Below the pieces are notes generated by a model. The model was not told the origin of the DNA and searched no databases. It saw only the letters and a list, made by a program, of their open reading frames with translations. Made by a program: the position numbers and the translations under genes. 38,040 nt of DNA from Candidatus Aquidulcis sp. (GTDB taxonomy: Bacteria; Chloroflexota; Anaerolineae; UBA4142): NCBI GenBank assembly GCA_020723345.1, contig DYJA01000064.1, forward strand, positions 1 to 38,040. The letters run 5' to 3'. Below, in pieces: positions 16,368 through 24,790 of this stretch. Position 1 is the stretch's first letter, and every line of letters begins with the position of its first letter.

Positions 16368-16711
16368 AGGAAGGAAATGTCGTTCTGACCCCGCTGCCTC
16401 AATCGGATGGAAAGATCAAGAACCGCCCCGCGATCATCTTGAGAGAAATGCCACTGTTTGGGGATTTCTTGGTTTGCGGCGTCAGCACCCAGGTTCACCA
16501 ACTAGCGCCGGACTTTGACGAATCAATCACAAGCCAAGACAACGACTTTCAAGCCAGCGGGCTAATCGCCGACTCGGTAATTCGTTTAGGTTTCCTGGCA
16601 GTGCTGCCGAGCAAGAACATCATCGGGAGCATTGGTGACATTTCCTCTGAGCGGCACAAAAGATTGTTGGAAAGATTGAGCGCGTTCTTGGTTGCGCCAT
16701 TCAAGAATTGA
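16364..16711 (+). CDS. MazF/PemK-like toxin (endoribonuclease)
   Basis: A 115-residue protein with the PemK/MazF-like beta barrel: GNVVLTPLPQSDGKIKNRPAIILREM at the start (the NRPA(I/L)IL motif is characteristic), a middle FLVCGVSTQ strand, DFQASGLIADSVIRLGFLAVLP, and a closing helix. Family members cut RNA at short sequences to arrest growth when freed from their antitoxin. The gene follows the antitoxin with an ATGA overlap and ends in a strong terminator. It looks intact. Confidence 0.8.
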   Translation: MKEGNVVLTPLPQSDGKIKNRPAIILREMPLFGDFLVCGVSTQVHQLAPDFDESITSQDNDFQASGLIADSVIRLGFLAVLPSKNIIGSIGDISSERHKRLLERLSAFLVAPFKN

Positions 16712-16755
16712 TGAAAGAACAATAGCACTACGATCATGTTTTGGACAAGTACGCA

Positions 16756-16790
16756 AAAACACACAGAAGAATATCTTCTGTGTGTTTTGT
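16756..16790. terminator. Bidirectional intrinsic terminator
   Basis: A 15-bp perfect stem, AAAACACACAGAAGA (16756-16770) and TCTTCTGTGTGTTTT (16774-16788), with a 3-base loop, bordered by A-rich and T-rich tracts. It separates the convergent toxin and lysS genes. Confidence 0.9.
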
Positions 16791-16802
16791 TTGACTCGGT
16801 GG

Positions 16803-18281
16803 CTAGGTTCGCAACTGTGGAAACAAAATCACTTCGCGGATCGACGATTGATCGGTCAGCAGCATCACCATCCGATCGACGCCGACGCCGAGTCCGCCCG
16901 TCGGCGGCATCCCGTGCATCAGTGCTTCGACGAAATCCAGATCAATCGGGTGCGCCTCCTTGTCTCCGGCATTACGCAGTTCGGCTTGCTCCATAAAGCG
17001 CGCGTACTGATCGAGCGGATCGTTCAGTTCGGTGAACGCGTTGCCGAGTTCCATGTTCAGCGAAAACGCCTCGAACCGCTCGACGACGCGCGCGCGCAGC
17101 GTGTCCGGTTTCTTTTTCGCGAACGGCGAAATCTCTTCGGGATAATCCATCACGAACGTCGGTTGGATCAATGTCGGCTCGACAAACGCGCTGAACAATT
17201 CGTCGACTGTTTTGCCCCAGGTCCTTTGGCGTTCGATTTTGAGATTGAGTTCTTCGACACGTCGTTCCAGCGATGGCAAATCCGCATCCGCGTAAATGTC
17301 CACGCCGCTCATCTTGAGAATGAGATCGCGCATCGTCGCGCGGGGCCACGGCGGCGTCAAATCAATCGCGTGTCCCTGGTACGTGATTTGGAGCGTCCCG
17401 TTCGCCGCGAGCGCGCACGCCGCGTACAATTCTTCGACGAGCGTCATCATCGTCGTGTAATCGCCGTACGCCTGATAACACTCCATCATCGTGAACTCGG
17501 GATTGTGCTTGAAATCAATTCCCTCGTTCCGAAAATCTTTGCTGATTTCGTACACGCGCTCGATGCCGCCGACGAGCAAGCGTTTCAAATACAATTCATC
17601 GGCGATGCGAAGATACATATCGCGATCCAATTTGTTGTGGTGCGTGACGAACGGCTCCGCCGCGCCGCCGCCGTACAACGGTTGCAGCACCGGCGTCTCG
17701 ACTTCGACAAAGCCACGCTCGTCGAGATATTTTCGCATCGCGGTCACGATCTTGGAACGCTTGGCGAAAATCTCGCGCGCCTGCTCGTTCGACAACAAAT
17801 CGAGATAGCGTTGCCGATAGCGCGTCTCGGTGTCTTTCAGTCCGTGCCATTTCTCCGGCAGCGGCGACAAAGTTTTGGCGAGCAATTCAAAACGCGCGAC
17901 TTGCAACGTGATCTCGCCGGTCTTGGTACGCACCACATCGCCTTCCGCGCCGATGAAATCGCCCAAATCGAAATCTTTGAGCAACATCGCGTAATTGTCC
18001 GCGCCGACCGCGTCCTTGCGAAACATCAATTGAATTTTCGCGCTGCCGTCCTGGATGTGCGCGAACGACAACTTGCCCATATCGCGCAGCGCGACGAGCC
18101 GCCCGACGAGTTTGACGCCGGACAAGTTTTCGCCGCGCGTAAACGCGTCGATGGTTTGGCGCGCGGTGTGCGTGCGCGTCGCGCGCAGCGGGTACGGATT
18201 GACGCCACGCTCACGCAAGCGGATCGTTTTTTGATGACGTTGTTGTTCCTGCTCGTTGAAACGCGCGAGAAAATCGTCCAT
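16803..18281 (-). CDS. lysS: Lysyl-tRNA synthetase, class II
   Basis: A 492-residue enzyme that charges tRNA-Lys in the cytoplasm. The N-terminal OB-fold anticodon-binding domain (LVGRLVALRDMGKLSFAHIQDG) is followed by the class II core with motif 2 (FRNEGIDFKHNPEFTMMECY) and motif 3 (GGLGVGVDRMVMLLT). Length matches bacterial LysS. The ATG at 18281 has GAGG about ten bases upstream; 20 further in-frame codons back to 18341 come from a palindromic repeat and should not be included. It shares strand and probably transcript with greA, a gene order seen in other bacteria. Confidence 0.96.
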   Translation of the reverse strand: MDDFLARFNEQEQQRHQKTIRLRERGVNPYPLRATRTHTARQTIDAFTRGENLSGVKLVGRLVALRDMGKLSFAHIQDGSAKIQLMFRKDAVGADNYAMLLKDFDLGDFIGAEGDVVRTKTGEITLQVARFELLAKTLSPLPEKWHGLKDTETRYRQRYLDLLSNEQAREIFAKRSKIVTAMRKYLDERGFVEVETPVLQPLYGGGAAEPFVTHHNKLDRDMYLRIADELYLKRLLVGGIERVYEISKDFRNEGIDFKHNPEFTMMECYQAYGDYTTMMTLVEELYAACALAANGTLQITYQGHAIDLTPPWPRATMRDLILKMSGVDIYADADLPSLERRVEELNLKIERQRTWGKTVDELFSAFVEPTLIQPTFVMDYPEEISPFAKKKPDTLRARVVERFEAFSLNMELGNAFTELNDPLDQYARFMEQAELRNAGDKEAHPIDLDFVEALMHGMPPTGGLGVGVDRMVMLLTDQSSIREVILFPQLRT

Positions 18282-18290
18282 GAAAACCTC

Positions 18291-18363
18291 AAAGATGAAA
18301 GATGCAAGATGAGAGATGCAAGTCGGAATCCCTTCTCTCATCTCTCATCTCTCGTCTCTCATC
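18291..18363. repeat. GATGAGAGATG-type palindromic repeat between greA and lysS
   Basis: Left units AAAGATGAAAGATGCAAGATG and right units CTCTCATCTCTCATCTCTCG are near-complementary and would fold in the RNA. The centre AGTCGGAAT is shared with the copy in the LuxR-type gene at about 35931. It fills the entire gap between greA and lysS and adjoins the greA stop. Confidence 0.75.
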
Positions 18364-18833
18364 TATCGAATCTCCGTGATTCTGAGATGACGCACGCCGT
18401 CGGGAATTTTCACCTGCACTTCGTCGCCGACGCGTTTGCCGAGCAGTGCGCGTCCGACCGGCGATTCGTTCGAGATGCGTCCGCGCGTCGGATCGGCTTC
18501 AGCAGAGCCGACGATTTGGTACATCTCGTCGTCGCCGCCGCCGCGTTCGAGCACGCTGACGTACGAACCAATCCCGACCGAATCGCTCGCGCGCGTTTCG
18601 TCGATCATCACCGCGTTCTTCAGCATCTGCTCGATCGTCATGATGCGTCCTTCGACGAACGCCTGCTCGTTCTTCGCCTCGTCGTACGCGGAATTTTCCA
18701 TGATGTCGCCTTCTTCTTTCGCGGAATGAATCCGCTCGGCGACTTCGGCGCGGCGAACTGTTTTCAATTGTTCGAGTTCCGCTTCCAATTTCGCTCGACC
18801 TTCGGGCGTCAAGAAAATGGGTTTTTCAGCCAT
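18363..18833 (-). CDS. greA: Transcription elongation factor GreA
   Basis: A 156-residue factor that enters the RNA polymerase channel and stimulates cleavage of backtracked RNA. The N-terminal coiled coil (about 1-75) includes the acidic tip [18 protein letters not shown], the catalytic hallmark, and [17 protein letters not shown] at the start. The C-terminal FKBP-like domain runs from about 80 and ends in [24 protein letters not shown]. Length and motifs are typical. It has its own promoter 80 bases upstream and precedes lysS. Confidence 0.97.
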   Translation of the reverse strand: MAEKPIFLTPEGRAKLEAELEQLKTVRRAEVAERIHSAKEEGDIMENSAYDEAKNEQAFVEGRIMTIEQMLKNAVMIDETRASDSVGIGSYVSVLERGGGDDEMYQIVGSAEADPTRGRISNESPVGRALLGKRVGDEVQVKIPDGVRHLRITEIR

Positions 18834-18912
18834 GCGGCACGACCCCTTCTGGATAAAAAATCAGTCGGACACCGTTCGCCAGAGTTTCATACGACGACGT
18901 CCAACTGAACGC

Positions 18913-18941
18913 ATTATACTTGAATTTGGTTTTTTATGCAA
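18913..18941 (-). promoter_or_regulatory. Promoter of greA-lysS
   Basis: TTGCAT (18936-18941) and TATAAT (18913-18918) on the minus strand are 17 bases apart. The start near 18906 leaves a leader of about 73 bases before the greA ATG at 18833. The DUF3048 promoter lies back to back, 10 bases away. Confidence 0.75.
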
Positions 18942-18950
18942 CCGCGCACT

Positions 18951-18978
18951 TTGCCAATCCCACGTTTTGGATTATAAT
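18951..18978 (+). promoter_or_regulatory. Promoter of the DUF3048-coaE genes
   Basis: TTGCCA (18951-18956) and TATAAT (18973-18978) are 16 bases apart. The leader runs about 25 bases to the ATG at 19010, with GAGG at 18998-19001. Confidence 0.7.
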
Positions 18979-19009
18979 GAGGGTAACTTTCGCTTCGAGG
19001 TTCGTCCCC

Positions 19010-20404
19010 ATGTCTTTGTTCGCTCACCGTGGAATCATAATCATTCTCATTGGCGCGGCGCTCGCGCTCGTCGCTTGTGAAGCTGAGACGGCATCGCCGA
19101 CGCCGCGCCCCACTTGGACACCGCGCGCGGGTTCGCCCGTGACCGCGTTCACGCCGGGTCCCGGCGAAACAGTCGCCGCGTCCGCACCCTCGGCGGCAGG
19201 TCCCATCGGCGCCCCGATTCTAGGCGCGACGCCGCAACCACTCATCGCAACAACACCGCAACCGCTGATCCAAACCAATCCGCAATCGAGTCCGGCAACC
19301 GTTGAGCCAGGCGCCGCGCCGCGCGCCGCCGCGCCAATCGCGCCGGTCGAGGCGGCGAGACCCTATTTGCCAAAGTTCGGACCATTTCCGCCGGTGCCAA
19401 TTCCCAATCGTCCCGCGAATATCAATCCGCTCACCGGACTCGCGGCGGATCCGGGAATGTTGCAACGTCGTCCGCTCGTCGCGCGCATCGGCAACGAACA
19501 GACCGTGCGGACGAATAAATGGCACGCGGGCTTGAGCCAAGCCGACCTGGTTTTTGAAGAACTGATCGACAGTTTGAACAATCAGTACGCGAACACGCGT
19601 TTTAGCGCGGTGTTTCTCAGCCAAGACCCGGCGCTCATCGGACCCATTCGCAGCGGACGCATCATCAATTTCCAAATGGTGCCGATGCTTAACGGCGCGC
19701 TCGTCTTTTCCGGCGGCAGCAACGGCACGCGCTGGCTCTTTGAACAAACGCCGATGATCAACTTGGACGAGTATTACAATCAACCGGCGTACTGCTACGA
19801 TAAAAATCGCGGCTACCAGGGACGCTTGCTCACCACCGCGCCGCGCATTCGCGAGTGGCTGCGCCAAAAAGGATGGGAAGCGCCGTCTCCGCTGTACGGA
19901 TTTACTTTTTCCGATCGCGCTTCCGGCGGGCAAGCCATTACCAGCATTACATTGAGCAAGGCGCCGTGGCCCCCCACCGCGCAAGCCAACTGGAAGTACG
20001 ACAGCGCGAGCGGAAAATATCTGCGCTTTTCCGTCGGCAATCCGCACATAGACGCGATTCACTCGATCACGGCGAAATGGGGCAACGGCGCGGATTGTGT
20101 TACCACGAGCCCAGATACCTCGACCCAGATCAGCGCGTCCAACGTCGTCGTCTTGTACGCGCGGCATGAAAAAACAAACATCATCGAAGACGCGAATAAC
20201 GCGGTGTCGGTGTACATTCCGCTGACCGGGCAAGGGGACGCGGCGTTCTTTCGCGATGGCGTGATGATCCAAGGCAAATGGCAGCGCAAGAGCGAACAGG
20301 AATTTTGGCAATTTACCGATAGTGCGGGCAATACGCTGGCACTCAAGCCAGGCACCACCTGGTTTGAAATCGTGCCGATTGGTTATCAGTTGGATTTAAA
20401 GTAG
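19010..20404 (+). CDS. DUF3048 (YerB-like) lipoprotein
   Basis: A 464-residue exported lipoprotein. The signal peptide MSLFAHRGIIIILIGAALALVAC ends at a lipidated Cys; a Pro/Thr/Ala-rich tether of about 100 residues follows. The DUF3048 domain begins NINPLTGLAADPGMLQRRPL and has the family signature GLSQADLVFEELID...TRFSAVFLSQDP..IGPIRSGR; its second part ends at the C terminus. YerB-like proteins are of unknown biochemical role. I chose the ATG at 19010, which makes the signal peptide compact; in-frame sequence back to 18920 runs through the promoter. It overlaps coaE by one base. Confidence 0.85.
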   Translation: MSLFAHRGIIIILIGAALALVACEAETASPTPRPTWTPRAGSPVTAFTPGPGETVAASAPSAAGPIGAPILGATPQPLIATTPQPLIQTNPQSSPATVEPGAAPRAAAPIAPVEAARPYLPKFGPFPPVPIPNRPANINPLTGLAADPGMLQRRPLVARIGNEQTVRTNKWHAGLSQADLVFEELIDSLNNQYANTRFSAVFLSQDPALIGPIRSGRIINFQMVPMLNGALVFSGGSNGTRWLFEQTPMINLDEYYNQPAYCYDKNRGYQGRLLTTAPRIREWLRQKGWEAPSPLYGFTFSDRASGGQAITSITLSKAPWPPTAQANWKYDSASGKYLRFSVGNPHIDAIHSITAKWGNGADCVTTSPDTSTQISASNVVVLYARHEKTNIIEDANNAVSVYIPLTGQGDAAFFRDGVMIQGKWQRKSEQEFWQFTDSAGNTLALKPGTTWFEIVPIGYQLDLK

Positions 20405-21696
20405 TGCAAAATTTCTACCTGATCGGTTTGATCGGTAACCTGGGAAGCGGCAAGAGTACCGTCCGCAAGATGCTGGAGCAGTTGGGCGCGCGCGGGATTG
20501 ACGCCGACGCGCTCGCGCACGTCGTCATGCAGCGCGGCACGCCGACCTGGCGCGCGATTGTCGACGCGTTCGGCGCGAGCGTTCTGGCGTACGACGGGCG
20601 CGTCGATCGCCGCGCGCTCGGCGCGCGCGTCTTTGCGGACGCGCGCGCGCTCAAAACACTCGAAGCCATCGTTCACCCCGCCGTCGGCACGCTGACCAGA
20701 GATTTACTGCGCGAGACGACGCAGTCCGTCGTCGTCCTCGAAGCGATCAAGTTGGTCGAAGCCGGAATGAATCAGTGGTGCGACGCGTTGTGGGCAGTCA
20801 CCTGTCCCGCCGACGCCCAGATCGAACGCGTGGCGCGCACACGTTCGGTTAACGCGGACGATGTCCGCGCGCGGCTTGCCGCGCAAGGCACGCTCGACGA
20901 ACAACTGCGCCTTGCCGACGTGGTCATCGACAACGGCGGCGCTCTTGAAGCGACGCGCGCCCAAGTCACGCGCATGTGGAAAGCGTTGCGACCTGAAACC
21001 GCACACGACAAAAGCGAATGGTTGTGGAACGTTCTGCGCGTGGAAACGCCGGTCGCGCCGCCTGCGCCCGTCATCACGGTCACGCCACCGCCAACCGCGC
21101 CTGACGACACGATCACACTACCGCCGGTTGTTGCTCCCGCGCCGGAGATAACCGCGCCGCCTCCCACACCTGCGCCGGTTTCAGTCCCGCCCGTCAAAAC
21201 ACTAACTGAATTCGACGTCCGGCGTACGCGGCGCGGCGATCTCAACGCGCTCGCCGTCGCCATCGCCAAGCGCGAAAATCGCCCGCATCCGCTTTCGCAC
21301 GAAGAAGCGCTCAAGCGGTTCGGCTCCGGCGGTTATCGGATCGCCATCGGCGATGGACGGATCGTCGCGTTTGCCGCATGGGAAGCCGAGAATCTGGTCG
21401 CGACAGTGCGCGAAGTGTGGGCGGAATCGAGTTACATCACGCTCTTAGTTTTGCCGCGGCTATTGGCGCTCATCGAAGATGAAGCCCGCGCGCTGCTTTG
21501 CGAAGTCGTGGTGGTTTTTCTCGAAATCAATGCGCCGCTGCACATCATCGAACAAACGCGCGCGTCGGGCTATCAGATTGTGGAATTGAATGGACTCCAC
21601 ACGGTTTGGCAGTCGATCGTGCGCGAGCGCATCAAACCGGGAGAACGCATTTGGGCAAAACGCTTGCGTACGGAAATGATCACGCAACCTGTCTAG
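20404..21696 (+). CDS. coaE: Dephospho-CoA kinase fused to a C-terminal domain
   Basis: A 430-residue protein. Residues 1-197 are a full dephospho-CoA kinase, the last step of CoA synthesis: P-loop GLIGNLGSGKST, the DADALAHVV substrate motif and VVVLEAIKLVEAG, and the late RLAADVVIDN-like stretch (LRLADVVIDNGG). A Pro/Thr/Val-rich linker (about 210-272) follows. The remaining 155 residues look like a small alpha/beta domain, DVRRTRRGDLNALAVAIAKREN..GGYRIAIGDGRIVAFAAWEAENLV, which resembles a degenerate GNAT acetyltransferase fold. The start is GTG, sharing one base with the previous stop. Kinase identity is firm, the partner domain is a guess. Confidence 0.88.
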   Translation: MQNFYLIGLIGNLGSGKSTVRKMLEQLGARGIDADALAHVVMQRGTPTWRAIVDAFGASVLAYDGRVDRRALGARVFADARALKTLEAIVHPAVGTLTRDLLRETTQSVVVLEAIKLVEAGMNQWCDALWAVTCPADAQIERVARTRSVNADDVRARLAAQGTLDEQLRLADVVIDNGGALEATRAQVTRMWKALRPETAHDKSEWLWNVLRVETPVAPPAPVITVTPPPTAPDDTITLPPVVAPAPEITAPPPTPAPVSVPPVKTLTEFDVRRTRRGDLNALAVAIAKRENRPHPLSHEEALKRFGSGGYRIAIGDGRIVAFAAWEAENLVATVREVWAESSYITLLVLPRLLALIEDEARALLCEVVVVFLEINAPLHIIEQTRASGYQIVELNGLHTVWQSIVRERIKPGERIWAKRLRTEMITQPV

Positions 21697-21751
21697 CAGA
21701 ATTGCCGCCGGCGAAATCGCCAGCGGCAAATTATTAGAGGAAGGAATTCCA

Positions 21752-21970
21752 ATGACGACACTGAGAACCTGGGCGAGCCAACACCCGCGCCTCGTCGCGT
21801 GGTGCGCGCTCGCGATCGGTATGGTCATCATTCTGCTGTGGTCGGCGAAAGATGTGGGCTTGTTGCCCACGCAACTCGCCGCGCTCGTCGTCGCGACGAT
21901 CATCCTCGCCGGGCTGTGCGTCTGGATCATCGGCTGGGAAGATCAGGACGAATCGGCGGTTGAAAAATAG
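21752..21970 (+). CDS. Small two-helix membrane protein
   Basis: A 72-residue protein with two likely membrane helices (about 16-32 and 42-61) and an acidic C terminus, EDQDESAVEK. A strong GAGGAAGG site precedes the ATG. It follows coaE by 55 bases, a gap holding an imperfect hairpin (about 21702-21732). No family recognised; coding is supported by the ribosome site and hydrophobic pattern. Confidence 0.6.
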   Translation: MTTLRTWASQHPRLVAWCALAIGMVIILLWSAKDVGLLPTQLAALVVATIILAGLCVWIIGWEDQDESAVEK

Positions 21971-21980
21971 GGCGAACAAA

Positions 21981-22040
21981 AAACCTTGCGAAGGTTGATT
22001 CAAGTGCGAGGCGCAATTAGGATCAACCTTCGCAAGGTTT
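21981..22040. repeat. Perfect 19-bp inverted repeat, likely terminator
   Basis: AAACCTTGCGAAGGTTGAT (21981-21999) and its exact complement (22022-22040) enclose a 22-base loop. It lies between the convergent small membrane gene and the secreted repeat protein gene, so it can stop transcription from both sides, although there is no long T run. Its style matches the repeat at 5194. Confidence 0.75.
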
Positions 22041-22050
22041 GGAGAAAATT

Positions 22051-23064
22051 CTAGTGGACGGTGAAACTATCGCGCGCGCGCGCGGTCAATGACCCGGAGA
22101 ACGCGTTCACCTCGACCGTCACCGTCGAATTCGTCGGCTGATTGCCGATCTCAAAGCCGAAGGTGGAATTGCCGGAGGCATTCGTCGCCAGCAGCGGGAA
22201 ATGCCGTTCGCCGTTCGCCAGATAGACGACGGAGTACAACGCGACATTCGACATGCGTTTGCCGTTTTGGTCCTCGACCGTCACGTCAACGTACTGCGGT
22301 CCCGTGACGCCGGTTTGGCGAAAACGCACGCGCACCTGAAGCGACAACGCCGCGTTGCCGCCTGAGGGAGTCGGAATTACGAACGGGACGGACGTGGGCG
22401 TTGGCTCTTTGGGCACTGTACCACACCAATCGTTTGGCATCCGCGCCCGCCACTTGAAATCCGCCGCATAGTTGCGGTCGAGCGCAACGCGTCCGACCGG
22501 ACTGGGGCGGACTTTGTTTGCGCCCGCTTCCGCAGGATTCCAGATCACGCGCTGCCGCTGAAAGTACTGCACAAAACTGCCTGATTCGAACCGCAACCCG
22601 GACACCGGATAACCCAGGATGTCGATTCCTCCACTCTTGTCAAAATACTCTTTGATGGCGAACGAGATCATTTGACCCGAGTCGGGGAAATAGCGAAAAT
22701 TGGGATTGTTGGCGGGGGGAATTGCCTGGGACTTCATCGGCAGATCGGTAATGTTGTACTGTTCGCCGAGTAGTCCCAATTGCACACGGTACGGTTCCGG
22801 GTTTTCGGGATGAAATTCGAGCCGGGCGCGCTCAAAGTACTGAACGATCCGATCCTTTTCCCAGAATGCCTCCGTCAATGGCGCGCCGAAGTTTTCGGCG
22901 CCATTCCGCGCGCGATAGAACACTAGGAACACACCATGAACGTTATGCCCTGTCTCCGGCATAAAAGCGCAAAACGGAGTTTCGGACGGGGCAACGGCGT
23001 TCAAATCAGAAATCATGCCAACGGTCAAAAATAAACTGAGGAAAATCGCTGCCCAGAGTTTCAT
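22051..23064 (-). CDS. Secreted protein with two LGFP-like repeats and a beta domain
   Basis: A 337-residue exported protein. A signal peptide (1-24, MKLWAAIFLSLFLTVGM) precedes two related blocks: FMPETGHNVHGVFLVFYRARNG..FGAPLTEAF..IVQYFERARLEFHPE, and FPDSGQMISFAIKEYFDKSGG..LGYPVSGLRFE..FVQYFQRQRVIWNPAEAG. Each joins a YxxxGGxxxLGxPxS-like turn to an aromatic QYF strand, as in cell-surface LGFP-type repeats. After a Pro/Thr linker the C-terminal 110 residues read as an Ig-like beta domain. I chose ATG 23064 for its GGAG site. Function unknown, probably cell-surface binding. Confidence 0.7.
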   Translation of the reverse strand: MKLWAAIFLSLFLTVGMISDLNAVAPSETPFCAFMPETGHNVHGVFLVFYRARNGAENFGAPLTEAFWEKDRIVQYFERARLEFHPENPEPYRVQLGLLGEQYNITDLPMKSQAIPPANNPNFRYFPDSGQMISFAIKEYFDKSGGIDILGYPVSGLRFESGSFVQYFQRQRVIWNPAEAGANKVRPSPVGRVALDRNYAADFKWRARMPNDWCGTVPKEPTPTSVPFVIPTPSGGNAALSLQVRVRFRQTGVTGPQYVDVTVEDQNGKRMSNVALYSVVYLANGERHFPLLATNASGNSTFGFEIGNQPTNSTVTVEVNAFSGSLTARARDSFTVH

Positions 23065-23093
23065 GGTATTTCTCCTATCCCATCCCATTTTAG

Positions 23094-23122
23094 ATAATAC
23101 ACCATTTTCACAAGCAAAGCAA
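23094..23122 (-). promoter_or_regulatory. Promoter of the secreted repeat-protein gene
   Basis: TTGCTT (23117-23122) and TATTAT (23094-23099) on the minus strand are 17 bases apart, with a leader of about 22 bases and GGAG before the ATG at 23064. Confidence 0.55.
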
Positions 23123-23158
23123 CTATTGATTTCCCTGGTACCGGAGTACCATCCAGAA

Positions 23159-24046
23159 ATGGACGTCCTTTTTGCCCTCCTTCTGGTCGTTCTCGCTGGC
23201 TTCATCACCGCGATTTTCGTGATCGCCTGGAATGGGGCGGGAGAACTCATCTACCCACCCCACCGCCGGGCTTGCCAAACACCCGCCGATTTTGGACTCG
23301 CTCACGAAAGCGTCTCCTTCCGGACGAACGACGGACTCGCGCTCCGCGGGTGGTTCATTCCCGCGTCCGATTCAAACCGCGCGCTCGTGCTCTGCCATGG
23401 CTATGCCGGCGATTGTTCGCCCGATCTCGACTATGCGCCGTTGTTGCGCGCCGCGGGCTACCCCCTCCTGTATTTCGATTTTCGCGGGCACGGCGCGAGC
23501 GACGGCAATTCCACCTCGGTAGTCTATTTTGAACGCGATGACGTACTTGCCGCGCTCGATTACTTGCGTTCGCGCGGCGTTACGCGCGTCGGCTTGCTCG
23601 GTTTTTCGATGGGCGGCGCGGTCGCGCTGGCTGCCGCGCCCCTCAGCCCGCTGGTCGTCGGCGTGATCAGCGATTGCACGTTCGCGGAACTGTGGCACGT
23701 GACGCGCCAAGTCGCGCGGCGGCGCGGTTTGCCGGAACCGGTCGCGTCCGTCGTCGGCTGGCTCACCGTCGCGTTCGCGAGCGCGCGTTTGCGCGCGAAT
23801 TTATTCGCGGCGGATCCGGCGCGCTGGATCGGAAAAATCGCGCCGCGCCCGGTGCTGATCATGCACGGCGCGGCAGACATAGACGCGCCAGTCGCCGAAG
23901 CGCACGAATTGTATCGCGTCGCGCGCGAACCGAAAGAATTGTGGATCGTCCCCGGCGCGGCGCATCGCAAGATCGAAGAGGTCGCGCGCGAGGAATATCA
24001 AAAACGCGTGGTCGAATTCTTCGACCGCGCGTTTCAAATGCTCTAA
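23159..24046 (+). CDS. Alpha/beta hydrolase, membrane-anchored
   Basis: A 295-residue serine hydrolase. The N terminus MDVLFALLLVVLAGFITAIFV is a membrane anchor. The hydrolase core follows: LVLCHGYAGD (oxyanion region), YFDFRGHGASDG, the nucleophile elbow GFSMGG, the acid in HGAADIDAPV, and His in VPGAAHRKIE. It is therefore probably active; esterase or lipase-like substrates are typical but unknown. I start at ATG 23159 with GGAG 12 bases upstream; the 48 codons before it overlap the divergent promoter. Convergent with the MBL gene 25 bases away. Confidence 0.8.
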   Translation: MDVLFALLLVVLAGFITAIFVIAWNGAGELIYPPHRRACQTPADFGLAHESVSFRTNDGLALRGWFIPASDSNRALVLCHGYAGDCSPDLDYAPLLRAAGYPLLYFDFRGHGASDGNSTSVVYFERDDVLAALDYLRSRGVTRVGLLGFSMGGAVALAAAPLSPLVVGVISDCTFAELWHVTRQVARRRGLPEPVASVVGWLTVAFASARLRANLFAADPARWIGKIAPRPVLIMHGAADIDAPVAEAHELYRVAREPKELWIVPGAAHRKIEEVAREEYQKRVVEFFDRAFQML

Positions 24047-24071
24047 CTCTGGATGCATCCAGACGCAGAGA

Positions 24072-24752
24072 CTAGCCGAATTTGTGCTCCTGGCTATTCT
24101 TTCGATAGTTCTTCGTGAACAGTTCCATCGGGAATGGTTTGCCATGACCGGGATAGACTGTGATTACGTTGTATCTTTTCAATTTGCCGATGCTGGCATC
24201 GAAAGCAGTCCAATCGTCGATAAAGCGCGTACTCGGTTTGTCAGAAACATTGATCAGCAAGTCGCCGCAAAACAAATCGCCGGCAGCGGTTAAAATTCCA
24301 ATTGAACCTTGCGTGTGCCCGGGCAGGTGAAGGACTCGGGCATCTAGACCGTAGTCAGACAGACTGGCTCCATCTTCGACAAAAATATCGGGTTTGAATC
24401 TGGCGGACGCGCTCAACCGAAAGAAAGGGAAGATTATCCTTGCCAGCAGCGGCGGGTTCTTTCGACCTGCAAGCATATCGCCGCGTTCAACCATATTGGA
24501 TTCACTCCGATGCGCGGCAATGGAGGCAGCGTATTTTTGATGGAGATACGCGCAATTGCCGGCGTGATCAGAATCTCCGTGTGTCAAGATGATCAGTTTC
24601 AGATTCCCAGGTTTGCAGCCGGCAGCAACGAGTTCTTTTTCAAGATCGCCGCGCTGGTTTGAAATCCCCGTATCGATCAGGAAATAGCCCGCGTCAGTTT
24701 TGATCAAGTAGGCATTCGCGCCCAAGTCGATTGTTTTGATCTCTACAGTCAT
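24072..24752 (-). CDS. MBL-fold metallo-hydrolase
   Basis: A 226-residue metallo-beta-lactamase-fold protein. The metal-binding motif is LTHGDSDHAGN (His58, Asp60, Asp62, His63); the second site His lies in LPGHTQGSIGI, and GDLLINVSD and YPGHGKPF complete the set. Ser stands where many members have a second His (HxHxDH reads HGDSDH), as in a subset of the family. Substrate unknown; thioesterases, lactonases and glyoxalase-like hydrolases are possible. It lies 38 bases after the response-regulator gene on the same strand, with its own AGGAG site. Confidence 0.85.
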   Translation of the reverse strand: MTVEIKTIDLGANAYLIKTDAGYFLIDTGISNQRGDLEKELVAAGCKPGNLKLIILTHGDSDHAGNCAYLHQKYAASIAAHRSESNMVERGDMLAGRKNPPLLARIIFPFFRLSASARFKPDIFVEDGASLSDYGLDARVLHLPGHTQGSIGILTAAGDLFCGDLLINVSDKPSTRFIDDWTAFDASIGKLKRYNVITVYPGHGKPFPMELFTKNYRKNSQEHKFG

Positions 24753-24790
24753 TGTCTTGCTCCTTTCTAAAGCCAGTCACATGGATACGA

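Noticed and set aside
16803-18341. An upstream start of lysS at 18341
   Set aside because: The extra 20 codons come from a palindromic repeat, and the ATG at 18281 has a good ribosome-binding site and matches known LysS N termini.
16692-18908. A 738-codon open frame on the plus strand opposite lysS and greA
   Set aside because: It is the antisense image of two well-recognised genes, is rich in Arg and His as antisense frames of GC-rich genes are, and has no ribosome site or family motif.
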